Shown piece by piece: positions 11,146 through 23,225 of a stretch of 64,000 nucleotides of DNA (position 1 is its first letter; each line of letters opens with the position of its first letter). The translations under genes and the position numbers were made by a program. This stretch comes from Ipomoea triloba (taxonomy: Eukaryota; Streptophyta; Magnoliopsida; Solanales; Convolvulaceae). Under the pieces are notes generated by a model. That model had not been told where the DNA came from and searched no databases. It was given only the letters and a program-made list of their open reading frames with translations. The stretch spans positions 15,242,806 through 15,306,805 of the forward strand of contig NC_044930.1 in assembly GCF_003576645.1 (NCBI RefSeq), read 5' to 3'.

Positions 11146-12645
11146 ATGTCAGAATCATCTAATCCTCCGATAACCATGCAAAACCTTAAGCAGATGTTCG
11201 ATGAGATGTTGTCCACCCAAGAAGCTCGACTTCAAAGCCAATGGAAGGACCAATTCGAAACCTTCATGGCTTCCATGGAAGCAAAGTCACAGACTCACCA
11301 TGAGAAGGCTAAAGCAGTGCAGGAACAAGAGTTGGAAGCCTCCACACCCCACTCCCAGCGACGACCTCTATTCCGGGCAAATCCTGCGATTACCATCGCC
11401 ACTGACGATGGATCCTCTGACGGAAACTCCTTTGTATAGAAACACAGTAGCATGAGACTTGATATCCCAAAATTTGGAGGGGCTGATCCCCAACAATGGA
11501 TCTTCAACATACAAGAATATTTTAATTTTCACCAAACTCCCGAGAACCAACGGTTGCAAATTGTCGGGTTCTGTTTGGAGGGAGATGCTTCAGAGTGGTT
11601 TCGTTGGATGAAACAAAATCGCATGATTTATGGTTGGCACGACTTCCTAGAAAAGGTTGAACTCCGGTTCGGTACCACACATTTTGAAGATCCTCTAGCC
11701 GAACTAGCCAAACTTATGCAGATAGGGACTGTAGCAGACTTCCAAACGGTGTTTGAGAAATTGCTCAACAAGGTGACAGGAGTGTCAGAGAGCTAATTGG
11801 TTTCCTATGTCATTGGAGGGTTGAAACCACACATACGACGGGAGTTATTATTAGCCAAACCAAGGTCCATTCTAGCAGCTTTCGAGTTAGCCAAAGCTCA
11901 TGAAGCTTGCCACAATGAATTAATGGCTGAATGTCGCACGGCCTACCGAGGAAACCCAAGACCTTCACCCATTCCAGAAGAAAACCGTTGGCAGCCTAGA
12001 GGTTCTAGTTTTTCACAGGTCACAATTCGGCTAGCTCCAGCTTCGCAACCCTCGGGTATTCTGTCTGGGGGAACTAGTGGCCAAAAATTTCTGCCAGCGC
12101 CTCATGCACTGCCGACCCCTGCCTTGCCCATACGGAAGTTCACGGCAGCGGAGATACGTAACCGGCGTGATAAGGGACTCTGTTTTCATTGTGACAAAAA
12201 ATATTCGCAGGGCCACCGATGCAAAGGTCGCTTCCTATTGCTTATTGGTGATGAAGAGGAACCAGACATGGACGCAGAACTAGTTGTTGGTGAGGAGGAT
12301 CCTACTAACGTGGAGTTCATTGCTGGCGATGTATCCATGCTTAACACCATGACAGGGTCGGGCAACCCACGGTCGCTACGCCTCGTAGGCAAAATAAAAC
12401 AGTCCCCATGCTTAGTGTTAATCGATAGTGGGAGTACCCACAATTTTATAAACCCAGATATTGTGGAGAAGTTGAAGTTGCCTACAAAAGCCATCAAGCC
12501 ATTCAAGGTCTACATTGGAAACGGTGATACGCTAGGATGCCAACATGTTTGTCCTAACGTGGAAATTTGCATGCAGGGAAATTCATTCACGGTTGATTTA
12601 CAAGTTCTGAACATTGTTGGACCAGATGTGGTATTGGGTGTCTAA
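11146..12645 (+). pseudogene. Chromovirus gag, zinc knuckle and protease, with in-frame stops
   Basis: A single reading frame from MSESSNPPITMQ through gag (LDIPKFGGADPQQWI, FCLEGDASEWFRWM), a CCHC zinc knuckle (CFHCDKKYSQGHRC) that binds element RNA, and the aspartic protease active site (VLIDSGSTHNFI). Gag packages the RNA; the protease matures the polyprotein. The frame is interrupted by TAG at 11437-11439, TAA at 11794-11796 and TAA at 12643-12645 without loss of phase, so these are point nonsense changes. The frame continues into RT after the third stop. Confidence 0.9.
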
Positions 12646-12687
12646 TGGCTCCAAAGCCTTGGAAGTGTCACTCATGACTACTCGGCA

Positions 12688-14228
12688 ATGACTATGTCAT
12701 TTCGCATGGGCTCAACACCAATCACGATTAAAGGTGAATCTGCTCTCAATAATCAACCCATATCCTTCCATCAGTTACAAGCTATGGCTACCAAGGGTGA
12801 CATTAGGGCCCTCTACGAGATACAACCAATAAATCCGACTGAGCCCATCGACCAAGTTCCCATTCAACCAACCCTCCCAACCGTCCCAGAACCATTAAAA
12901 GAAGTGTTACTAGCATTTTCGTCCATATTTGAATCACCCACTCAATTGCCACCACATCGCGTTTTTTACCACAAAATTCATTTGCTACCTAACACCAAAC
13001 CCGTAAATGTGCGTCCATACCGTTACCCCTATTTTCAGAAAGCTGAAATTGAGAAATTGGTTCGTGAAATGTTGGACCAAGGTCTCGTGAGGCCGAGTCG
13101 AAGCCCTTTCTCCTCTCCTATTCTCCGCGTCTTAAAAAAAGATAGTACCTACCGTTTTTGTGTCGATTATCGGGCGTTAAATGCCATCACAGTCCAAGAT
13201 AAATTTCCAATTCCCACTGCTGATGAATTGTTCGATGAATTGGGAAAGGCCTCAATCTTTTCCAAGTTGGATTTGCGAGCTGGGTACCACGAAATACGAA
13301 TGTCAGAAGATGATATTTTTAAAACAGAATTTCGCACTCACGAAGGGCATTATGAATTCTTCGTCATGCCCTTCGGTCTCACCAATGCGCCATCTACCTT
13401 TCAAGCGGCCATGAATTCTATCCTGGGGCCCTTCCTGCGAAAATTTGACGATATATTGATTTATAGCTCGTCAATGGGGGACCACGTTGCACATGTTCGT
13501 GAGGTGTTCCGTTGCTTACAAACTAATCAATTTTATTTGAAATTATCCAAATGTGATTTTGGTCGAGATTCTATCGAATATCTTGGGCACATCATTCATC
13601 AGGGCCAACTTCACATGGATCCTAGAAAAATTGAAGCAATCCTCTCGTGGCTAGTTCCGATGAACATGAAACAATTGCGGGGGTTCCTTGGGTTAGCTGG
13701 TTATTACCGCCGATTTATTAAAGGGTTTGCTGACATTGTCGCTCCACTTACAGACCTACTAAAAAAGGAAGCTTCCAAGTGGGGTCCCGACGCTGATGAG
13801 GCCTTAAAATCTCTCAAGGCTGCATTGGCTTCTAGCCCTGTTTGAGTTTACCAGATTTCACGAAGCCTTTCGTAGTGGAGGTCGATGAATCGGGCACTGG
13901 TTTGGGGGCGGTTCTCATGCAACACGACCACCCTATATCTTATTTCAGTAAGAAGATGGACGAAAAATGGCAATCAACATCGACCTATCAAAAGGAATTA
14001 CAGGCTTTGACCACAGCAATCCAAAACTGGCGCCACTACTTGCTTGGAAGTTCCTTCATTGTGAAGACAGATCATTTCAGTCTTAAAGAACTCATGTCCC
14101 AAAAGGTTCACACCCCTGAGCAGCAAAAGTTTATTCACAAACTCATGGGTTATGATTTTCGAATCGAATACAAACCCGGGAAAGCAAATGTCGCTGCGGA
14201 TGCTTTATCCCGTTTGCATGAGGGTGCT
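12688..14228 (+). pseudogene. Chromovirus reverse transcriptase and RNase H
   Basis: [51 protein letters not shown] and the catalytic box read as KFDDILIYS. Comparison with the other gypsy RT in this window ([12 protein letters not shown]) indicates that several hydrophobic residues just before the catalytic Asp-Asp are missing, which should disable the enzyme. A 1-bp frameshift at about 13,843 separates RT from RNase H (VVEVDESGTGLGAVLMQ, IVKTDHFSLKEL, NVAADALSR). The two activities would copy element RNA to cDNA and remove the RNA strand in the virus-like particle. Confidence 0.9.
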
Positions 14229-15854
14229 TCTGTGATGATGATTGCTAGTTGGCATGTGTTCGATTTCTTGGAGATTCTACGGAAAGAGAATACAGAATTA
14301 GAAGATCTTAAGGCTCTCCACCAACGCATGGATGATAACACATTACCAGTAGACTTCTCTCGTCGAAATGGTATTCTATTTTATTGCAATCGCTACTATA
14401 TCAGTTGCCACTCATTATTAAAAACCACCCTGTTGCGGGAATTTCATTCGTCCAAGGTAGCGGGGCATTCTGGAATCAAACGTACTTTGGTCTGATTATC
14501 TACGCTATTTTTCTGGCAGCACATGCGACGAGATGTGGAGAATTTCGTTGGCTCTTGTTTGACTTGTCAACAAACTAAGTTCTTAACTATCGCACCCGCT
14601 GGTCTACTACAACCACTGCCAATTCTGGACTCAGTATGGGACAAGCTCACGATGGATTTTATTATTGGCCTACCACCGTCGCAGGGATATACTGCCATCA
14701 TGGTAGTGGTCGACCGTCTCACGAAATATGCTCATTTTGGAGTATTACCTACCCATTTCACGGCCAAGAAGGCGGCTCAATTATTCATCGATATTGTTGT
14801 CAAACACCATGGATTTCCGACTTCTATTATCTCAGACCGTGATCCAATTTTTGTAAGCACTTTTTGGGCGACTTTGTTTGAATTTAGCGGTACAAGTCTC
14901 TGGCATAGTACTGCTTACCACCCGCAAACAGATGGCCAGACAGAAGTGGTAAATAGGGGAATTGAACAATATCTTCGTGCTTTTGCGAGTGATAGGCCGA
15001 CCACATGGGTTTCGTTAATGAGTTGGGCGGAGTTCTGCTACAATAGCAACTACAACCACAGCCTCAAGATGTGCCCATTTCAGGCTTTGTATGGTCGACT
15101 TCCTCCGGTCATTCAACATTATGTCCCGAATTCCACTAATATTAGTGTATTAGAGGATCTCTTGACTCAGCGTAATGCACTTCTGGCGAAACTCAAAGAG
15201 AATCTAGCAGCTGCCCAACATCGAATGGTTCAAATGGCTAATCGTAAGCGCCGTGAGGTGGAATACACGATTGGCAATATGGTTTGGGTTAAACTACAGC
15301 CATTTCGACAATTGTCAGTTGCTAAGCGTCCTTTTCCTAAATTAGGCGCTCGCTACTTCGGTCCATTTTAAAATTATGGAGCGTGTTGGAGCCGTGGCGT
15401 ATTTTTGCAGCTTCCACCGTCCGCAAAGATCCATCCTTACAAGGGTGATGCTGCTGGTTCGTCACCTTCCTCACTTCCAATTGATTTCCTTCAGGATGTC
15501 TCGTCAACACCTTTCAAGATTCTTGACTCACGATCTGTCCTTCATGGAGGGTCACTTGAAGATCATGTTCTAGTTCACTGGGCAGATTTGCCGCCTGAGG
15601 AGGCTATTTGGGTGCCTACAGACGTGCTTTCTGATCTCCTTCCAGGTTTCCACCTTGAGGACAAGGTGTCTTCTACGGGTGGGGGTATTGATACACCACT
15701 GTCACATACCAAAGAGAATAATACTGCCATCATGCATACAGAGGAAGGTGATACAGGTGTCATGCATGCAGAACATGGACTTGGTAGAGACAGGCCAAGG
15801 AGAACGCGTAAGTTGCCGGGTTACCTTGCTGATTATGCGCATCCACTAGTGTAG
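14229..15854 (+). pseudogene. Chromovirus integrase with chromodomain; C-terminus inside the LTR
   Basis: Integrase zinc-binding region (HSGIKRTLV ... CLTCQQTK), then the DDE core: KLTMDFIIGLPP, IISDRDPIF and GQTEVVNRG supply the two Asp and the Glu. A chromodomain-like tail follows (VLVHWADLPPEEAIWVP), which in this group directs insertion into heterochromatin. Breaks: TGA at 14493-14495, TAA at 15369-15371, and compensating 1-bp indels between about 15,365 and 15,415. The final 55 or so codons up to the TAG at 15,852-15,854 lie within the 3' LTR, past its start at 15,689. Confidence 0.9.
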
Positions 15855-16023
15855 TTTTGATCCTACTTTTTAAGCTTAGTAGTTAGTTTACATATTATAT
15901 AAAGCTCTGTAATAAGAAGTATGAGACATGAATGAAATACATTTGTTCTTGAATATTTTAGTTTCTTGGAGTTTGTTCTTACTCGAAAAGAACGATCGAT
16001 ACGTTTGCGGGGCGATCGTATCA
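15689..16023 (+). repeat. 3' LTR of chromovirus
   Basis: 335 bp, TGATACACC...GATCGTATCA, directly after the purine tract; overlaps the end of the polyprotein frame. Confidence 0.9.
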
Positions 16024-16028
16024 GTCGC

Positions 16029-17025
16029 GGTGGTGTATGGGCTACTGGGCATCATTGCCGATGCTGGAACCTGAGAATCACGTCTGTGTTTGCTAACTGG
16101 TTTCCTCCTCTCGTTGGTGATGGAAGAGTGCGAAAGGCAAGAAAAGTATAATGCAAGATTTCCTTTTCATTGGTTGCATGTGGCGGTGGAGTGCAAAAAT
16201 CGAGATAGTGAAAGGAAAGAGAAACAAAAGAAACAAATTAAAAATGAGAGGGAAAAATCACGCAAGCTCTCATGGTCGGTTCATCCGTGCATGCGTGTAC
16301 ATGAAAATCAATAAAAGATTTTTAAATGATCTATGTCCTCTACGCCGAGTCTGAGCTCGTCAAGTTTCCAAGATCGGTGCTACAGTACGATGCTCTCTAC
16401 CAAACTTCTTATGTCTCCTAACCCATTGGCTTCGATAGAAGTGGAGCTCTGCGCATGTCAAGCTGTATTCAATCCATCATCATCAGATGAGCGAAATCAA
16501 ATGAAGCCTAGTCTCTCCCCGTTCAACCTCAACGAGCAGGGATCAACCCTTCACTTTTAAGCATGCATGACATCTCTGGGTGGCTTACTTGGCTCCGATC
16601 CCTACCATGCAAGTGTGATCGAACCCGACCATTATGCAGCAAATCAGTCCTTAATAGCTTTCGAGCAGATAACCACGCCCCGATCTCCTCAAGGTGATAA
16701 TTCGAACCTAGTTTCAAGTCGATGATGGCAGTATTGCTAGTGTGGCATTATTCCTCGAAGCAAACGATCAATGCATGTTCTCCTTGTCGCGTAAGCACTT
16801 GCGTAAATGAAACCGGTTAGCGTGCTTGCTGCAGCAGCAAGACTCGATATGAGTTTTCATACCACTAGCCCGGTAATCTACTCTGATCGCTTTCCCGAGC
16901 TGGTCATTGTGGACTCCAGACCAGATAAATTTACGATGAGCTAGAATTTGTCTTTGAGCTGCCACCAAGCATCACATATCTGAATCTAAGCTTCATCCTT
17001 TTCGAGCTTTCTTGAGCACGTATAT
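16029..17025. other. LARD-like shell, non-coding
   Basis: About 1 kb of moderate-GC sequence between the chromovirus and the copia insertion. Several frames of 60-75 codons exist, but none shows a known domain or codon bias. Confidence 0.5.
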
Positions 17026-17175
17026 CAAGCTGTATACTATATTAACTCCTTGATTTTAGGCATGAGATGATGAGAATGATTCCTTTGAATATTTTCTTGA
17101 TTTCCTACAGTGATATTTGTTTCTATTGTCTCTGTAAAATATTTTGTTACCTCAATTAGCTTTTCTTCCTTATCA
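17026..17175 (-). repeat. Copia 3' LTR, truncated
   Basis: 150 bp matching the start of the LTR at 19766-20030. It begins with TGATAAGG at 17175 (minus) after the polypurine tract AAGGGGGC (17176-17183), and stops matching beyond CAGCTTG at 17026. Confidence 0.85.
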
Positions 17176-17180
17176 GCCCC

Positions 17181-19765
17181 CTTCAAGTTGGAGACAGAGT
17201 GTAAATGGAGTCCTATCTTGTTGCGAAGGAAAATAAAAGGTGCCTTAGGTAATGACTTGGTGAAAATATCTGCTATTTGGTGTGAAGATGGCACAAACCG
17301 TGTGATAAGGTGACCCATGGCTACCTTTTCTCGAACAAAATGGTAGTCTATTTCGATATGCTTTGTCCTTGCATGAAAAAGAGGATTAACTGACATATGA
17401 AGAGCGCTGAGATTGTCGCAGAATAATTGTGGAGCATGAAGTAAAGGGATGCCAACGTCACGTAATAAAAAAGTGAGCCAAGTTAATTCAGCCGTGGTGG
17501 AAGCCATGGACCTGTATTCTGCTTCTGAACTAGATCGAGCAACTGTAGGTTGCTTCTTTGAACACCAAGAGATGCAATTTGCACCTAGAAAAGCACAAAA
17601 ACCTGTTGTGCTTCGTCTAGTTAAGGGACAACCTGCCCAATCGGCATCTGAAAAAGCATACAAAGATAGAGGACTTTTAGAAATGACCCGTAAACCATAG
17701 TCTTGTGTACCTTTAAGGTAGCGAAGAATTCGCTTGACTGCTTTAAGATGTAGTTCTGTGGGGGAGTTGAAGAATTGGCAAACTTTATTGACTGCATGTT
17801 GAATGTCTGGTCGAGTGAATGTGAGGTATTGAAGAGCACCAACAATACTTCTATAATAAGTAGCATCTACACCATCATCTACACCATTGTGTTTTGACAT
17901 ATTATCTTTTTCTTTAAGAACCATAGGGAGTAGCATTAGGAGAACTATCTGCCATCCTTGTACGAGTGAGAAGATCCTTGATATATTTGCCTTGAGAGAG
18001 AATAACCCCTCCATTGAAGTATTTAATTTCCACACCTAAAAAGAATGTTAGACATCCAAGATCCTTTATAGCAAATTCTGTACTTAATTGATGAATTAAG
18101 TTAGAGATAAAGGAGTCATTATTTCCAATTACCAATATGTCATCTACATAGATGAGAAGCAATATTGTAACAGAATTTTGATGATAAACAAATAAAGAAG
18201 AATCTGCCTTACTACAATAAAAACCAAGATGAAGAAGAAACTGAGATAAGCGATCAAACCAAGCTCGAGGAGCTTGCTTTAGTCCATAGAGGGACTTGTG
18301 AAGAAGGCATACATGATCAGGTTTGTGTGGATCCACAAATCCAGGGGGTTGTTCGATATACACAATCTCCTTTAAATTTCCATGCATAAAGGCGTTCTTC
18401 ACATCAAGTTGTTTCATGTGCCAATTTAGAGAAGTTGAAAGTGCTATCACAAGACGAATAGTAGTATGACGAATAACTGGGCTATAAGTCTCATCAAAAT
18501 CAATACCTGAGACTTGTGTAAAACCACGGGCAACAAGACGAGCCTTGAAACGCTCAATAGATCCATCCTCCTGTTGCTTTATACGATAAATCCATTTTGA
18601 CCCAACAACATTCACATTTTGGGGTCGAGGAACTAGTGACCAGGTTTGGTTTGAATGAAGGGCATGTAGTTCCTCTTTCATAGCCATAACCCATCGAGGA
18701 TCTTTTAGAGCAGCATGATAATTTCGGGGTTCTACAGGTAACTCGACTTGAGATAGATAGCATTCATAATCTTGTAGATGTTTTGGAGGTTGCCTATGGC
18801 GTTGAGGACGAACATAATTTTCACTTTCATTATTGTCGACATTTGTATCAACAATATGCCTAGGCAAGTCATTTAGCAAAGTGAGAGTTTCTGTATCTGT
18901 CGGTTCAACTGCAACTAAGGTTTCATCCTCATAAGGCACATTAACATCAAGCAAAACTCCATTATTTTCCGGAGATTCAACATTACTATCATTATAACAT
19001 CTGTTATGATCATTATTTTCATCACAACAACCAATAGTAGTTATAATAGATGTTTGAGTTGCTGACTCTGCATTTGTTCCTACCTTTGGAGGTTCAGCTT
19101 CAAGAGTGACTTTAAACCATTCATCAAGAGATGGAAATTCTGCAAATTCTATTGGCACATGAATCGATTCTGGAGAAGATGGTTTATAGAGGAATTTACC
19201 TTCATCGAAGACAACATGTCTTGATATGTATACTCTTTTTGTTCGAGGTTCATAGCACCTATAACCCTTGTGAATAGGGCTGTAACCAATAAATACACAA
19301 GGATAAGTTTTCTTAACAAATTTATTACCTCCTTGATGTCTTAGAGAAGGAAAACATAAGCATCCAAACACTCGCAAGCTTTTGTAATTTGGTTCTTTGT
19401 GATATAGCTTAGAGTAGGGAGACTGATTGTGTAAAACTGAGGTTGGCATTCTGTTGATTAAATAGACCGCTGCAATAAAAGCTTCAATCCATAAAAATAA
19501 TGGTAAGTTAGCATGAAATAAGATAGTTAAACTTGTCTCAACAATGTGCCGGTGCTTCCTCTCGGCGACCCCGTTTTGCTCTGGGGTTCCAAGACATGAA
19601 ACCTGGAGCTGAATACCACAATGACTAATATGACTGAGAAAATCAAAGGAGTTAAATTCTCCACCACCATCACATTGAAATTTTTTTATTTTTCTATCAA
19701 ATTGATTTTCTACTAATTTTTGAAATTTTTGAAAACAAAGAAAAAAATCTGACTTTTTCTTTAAA
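17181..19765 (-). pseudogene. Copia integrase C-part, reverse transcriptase and RNase H
   Basis: Minus strand from 19765: integrase remainder (LKKKSDFF, FQCDGGGEF, TPEQNGVAERKHRH, VFGCLCFPS), RT (GSKWIYRIKQ, FKARLVARGFTQ, VKNAFMHGNL, SLYGLKQAPRAWF, and the intact catalytic box LLIYVDDILV), then RNase H ([65 protein letters not shown]). RT and RNase H are in different frames, overlapping around 17,914-18,035, so a frameshift is present. The order integrase before RT defines copia. The first integrase codons have been replaced by a joined LTR end at 19766. Confidence 0.9.
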
Positions 19766-20030
19766 TGATAAGGAAGAAAAGCTAATTAAGGAAACAAAAT
19801 ATTTTACAGAGACAATGGAAACAAATATCACTGCAGGAAATCAAGAAAATATTCAAAGGAATCATTCTCATCATCTCATGCCTAAAATCAAGGAGTTAAT
19901 ATAGTATACAGCTTGTATTTTGCTATCTTACCTTTTAATTCTCTTTTCTCTTTGTATATAAGCCTGCCATGTTTTATGAAAGAAACACACAGCAATTGAA
20001 ATAAAATATCAAGTTTATAAGAGTTTTTCA
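19766..20030 (+). repeat. Complete copia LTR on plus strand
   Basis: 265 bp from TGATAAGGAAG to GAGTTTTTCA, followed immediately by the primer-binding site at 20031. Its 5' TG terminus is joined without spacer to reversed integrase codons. Confidence 0.85.
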
Positions 20031-20044
20031 TGGTATCAGAAGCC
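20031..20044 (+). promoter_or_regulatory. Copia primer-binding site
   Basis: TGGTATCAGAAGCC directly after the LTR, the usual initiator-Met tRNA complement with one change from TGGTATCAGAGC. Confidence 0.8.
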
Positions 20045-20311
20045 TTGAAACTCGCAAGCATCAAGAGCCTAGTTCCTCCATTTTCTTATTAATTAGTCAT
20101 GGAAGAACCCAAGCTTACATTACAATCATTCCATCAGTGTGCCAGTTTGATTTCAATCAGACTAGGCTCCAACAACTATCTCATGTGGCGATCACAAATC
20201 CTTCATCTGGCTCGTAGTCTCGGCGTGCTTCATCATTTGGAAAAGAATGATGACAAACCTGAACGTTTGCTAAAAGATGGGGTTGTGAATCCAGCCTACA
20301 CCTTGTGGTTA

Positions 20312-21861
20312 GAGTTAATTCCAGCAATGGTCCCCCGACTATGCTGATTTTCCAAAATTGGTCCTCGTCTTTTAATTTGGACAAAAAAGAAACTTGACTT
20401 TCAAATTTGTTCCAGCAATGGTCCTTCCGTTTATCTGCAGTTAACTAGGCGTTATGTTAGGGGGTAAAATAGTCATTTAATTAGATAGTCTTCTTCCCCA
20501 AGTTGCACCTTTTGTTTAGGCCTCTTTCCATGGATGACACCAAATGAGGCATTGAAAATCTCCTCGAATTTGCTGATTTGAGAAGTCTTAAATCTCTTCT
20601 CACCTTCATCAGGTACTGAAAATAAGAACATCTTCTATGTTGATTCTTGTTTTTGTACACAATCCTTTCGAAAATGCCAAACTCAGATTGAAGCTGACTG
20701 AGAAACGATTTCAACCTTTGCTCAACTGTCTCAATCTCCAAACCCATAACTTTAGCCACCAAGTGGAGGTGGGAGGCAGAACATCGGATGAGGAATGATT
20801 TGTGAATTAGAGAATTTGAAAGTTGGAATTAGGAATGAACTTGAACCCATAGCTACCAGTGGGGTAAGATGAAAGCAATTCATCATTGAAAAGCAATACA
20901 ATTCATAAAATTTTCACATAGAAACTATGTTAAACAACCCTTCTCAAATTTCTTATTAAACTCAGGTTGATGGAGATGTCATGGTCTCATGGAGGCTTCC
21001 ACTGACAATCCCAATTCCACATACCTAATAGAATACCAAATTCCTAAATTCCCAGTAAACTAAGCTTGCTTAAAACAAGCTATCATAACACACATAGTCG
21101 ATTTTAAAACAAGTCACATAACAGACCCAATTTCCTAGCTTAGTTCCTAGTTTAGTGCAAAAATCAAAACATATGAAGAAGCAGATGAGCTGAGCAGAAC
21201 AAAGATAGCTGCTTCTAAGTTTGTTTAGTTTGAAAGTTCGTTGACAGCTTAACAATTAGCAAATCAATTGGCTATTCAATAAGCAAATCAAATCATATCA
21301 CAAAAATAAGAAACCCATTCTATCATCACATCATTGAGGTTGGACAAAATACACATCAAAATAAATAAATAAAGGTTTAGATGATTACTTTTGGAGAGTC
21401 CTGAGTTCTGGAACTGACCGAGATGCAAGGTTTGCTGGAGAAGGGAGGCTCACCGGGATGATTGTCTTGTTCGCCGTGCCCTAAGCTTTTTGCCTTCGCC
21501 GGAATGTGCGCCTCGGAGAAAGAGAAAGAGAAAGAGGTTGTTGTTCACCCGTGGCATAAGCTTTGCGCCTCTTCCAGTCCTCTGTCCAGGTATCTCACGA
21601 AAGCTTTGACCCTAAGCTTTGTACCTCATTTGATGCCATCTATGGAAAGAGGCCTAAACAAAAGGTGCAGCTTGGGGAAGAAGACTATCTAATTAAAAGA
21701 CTATTTTACCCCCTAACATAACGCCTAGTTGACTGCTGATAAACGGAAGGACCATTGCTGGAACAAATTTGAAAGTCAAGTGTCTTTTTCGTCCAAATTA
21801 AAAGACGAGGACCAATTTTGGAAAATCAACATAGTCGGGGGACCATTGCTGGAATTAACTC
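20312..21861. mobile_element. Pack-MULE: Mutator-like element with a captured gene fragment
   Basis: Terminal inverted repeats of about 220-230 bp start GAGTTAATTCCAGCAATGG and end with its reverse complement. The perfect 9-bp target duplication TTGTGGTTA flanks it at 20303-20311 and 21862-21870. Nine-bp duplications with long TIRs define Mutator-like elements. There is no transposase, so it is non-autonomous. The inner part of both TIRs has protein-like sequence that also occurs in the captured fragment at 20,481-20,762. Confidence 0.9.
20481..20762 (-). pseudogene. Captured host gene fragment in Pack-MULE (possibly NEPRO-like)
   Basis: A 93-codon open frame with LEIETVEQRLKSFLSQLQ, then VYKNKNQHRRCSYFQYL and MKVRRDLRLLKSAN. 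It is lysine/arginine-rich, has host-like codon usage and is unlike any transposon protein. The NQHRR...VRR...L pattern recalls the N-terminal domain of nucleolar NEPRO-type proteins; I hold this assignment weakly. The C-terminal part runs into the element's TIR and is frameshifted relative to the likely original exon. The start codon sits inside the fragment, so expression as a protein is doubtful. Confidence 0.5.
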
Positions 21862-23225
21862 TTGTGGTTAACAAATGATGGTCTTCTTATTTCATGGTTG
21901 CTTGGCACAATAAAAGAAGAGGCTCAACCATCCATTGCAGAAGATGCCACTACATATGATGTGTGGAGTTCTTTAGAAGAACAACTGCTGCCAATCACAA
22001 TTGAAAAGGAAGGTCTTTTGAAAAATATGTTGATGACTATCAAGAAAGGATCACGATCCTTAGATGACTATACAAAAGAATTCAAATCAATCTGCGACAA
22101 CCTAGCAGCTATCAAGAAACCAGTGGATGATCTTGATAAAGTTTTCCAGTTTGCACGTGGCCTAGGAGCAAAATATGAAAACTTCCGTCTAGCTATGGTA
22201 ACTAAACCTCCTTATCCTACATTTAATCAATTTTTACTCGCTCTTCAGGGATATGAGCAGACCATAGCTTCTCAAAAGGAAGAAGAGAAAAATTATATTG
22301 AATATAATCAAGCACTCTTTAGCCAACGTGGACGTGGACGTGGACGTCGTGGGAGTTTTAATTCAAAAGGTAGAGGATTTACTCCAGCAGGACGTTACAA
22401 CAATGCTGGTTCCAATAACTTCAAAAGGGATGGAACAAACGGAATTGTACAACAATCAAAAGGTGACAAACCAACGTGTCAAATATGTGGTAAGCTGAAT
22501 CACATTGCTCTTGATTGTTGGTATAGATTTGACTATTCCTATCAATCAGAAGATCTACCACAAGCATTGGCAGCTCTCACCTTAAACAACAATGACCCTT
22601 CTTTTTACATGGACTCGGGAGCTACAGCTCACATGACCAACAACGCAGGTATGTTGTCTTATACAAAACCATATAAAGGAAACGATGTTATCTATGTTGG
22701 AAATGGAAACAAACTTGATATAACACATAGTGGAAATGCATGTGTTGGAGAACTAAATTTAAAAGATGTTCTTGTCGTTCCGAAACTGAAAAAGAATTTA
22801 ATTTCAGTAAATAAAATCACTAGTGATAACTTTTGCACTGTTGAATTCACATCATCTGATTTTGTTATTAAGGATCACAACAAGAGAACAATAGGGAAGG
22901 GGCATAGACAAGGACAACTCTATGCTTTAGAACCTGGTTTTCATGAAGCTTTATCTGCAATAAAAGGGGACAACTCATTCTCTCTATGGCACCAACGCCT
23001 TGGACATCCAAGTGCAAAGATTTTATCTCTCTTAAAAGGAAAGAAGGTCATTGATGTTACTAATTGGCAAACTAAGTCTTCTATATGTGTTAGTTGTCAA
23101 TCTGGAAAGAGTTGTAAATTGCCCTTTAATTTGAATAATAATATGTCTAATTATTTTCCTTTACAAAAGTGCATTGTGATCTTTGGGGACCAGCTTCCAC
23201 TGTTTCAAATCAAGGATTTCGATAT

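Larger units (their letters stand above)
10721..16023 (+). mobile_element. Full-length Ty3/gypsy chromovirus
   Basis: Two 335-bp LTRs (10721-11055 and 15689-16023) beginning TGATACACCACTG and ending GATCGTAT(C/T)A, differing at about four positions. The perfect 5-bp target duplication GTCGC lies at 10716-10720 and 16024-16028. A PBS-position sequence TTTGGTGCTTTCATTGAG follows the 5' LTR and a purine tract GGGTGGGGG sits right before the 3' LTR. Domain order is gag, zinc knuckle, protease, RT, RNase H, integrase, chromodomain, as in chromoviruses. Despite nearly identical LTRs the coding region carries several stops and frameshifts, so the copy is dead. Confidence 0.95.
20099..23225 (+). pseudogene. 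Copia gag, protease and integrase N-part, split by a Mutator element
   Basis: Gag begins MEEPKLTLQSF at 20099 and is interrupted at 20311 by the element 20312-21861. It resumes after the second copy of the 9-bp duplication with NDGLLISWLLGTIKEE. Downstream: gag core (YDVWSSLEEQL, GSRSLDDYTKEFKSICDNLA), an RGRGRRG tract, a CCHC knuckle (CQICGKLNHIALDC), protease (FYMDSGATAHMT), and the GAG-pre-integrase domain (SLWHQRLGHPSAKIL, CVSCQSGKSCKLPF). It ends in the integrase zinc region just before the catalytic core, with a frameshift near 23,170, at the junction with an LTR fragment. The missing catalytic part lies on the opposite strand at 19765. Confidence 0.9.

Noticed and set aside
16029..17025. 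Several 60-75-codon frames in the LARD-like shell
   Set aside because: No domain or codon bias; both strands are equally open, as expected for moderate-GC non-coding DNA.
19766..23225. A second, independent copia element inserted head-to-head
   Set aside because: The integrase halves on the two strands complement each other almost exactly and share LTR sequence, which one rearranged element explains better; not fully excluded.
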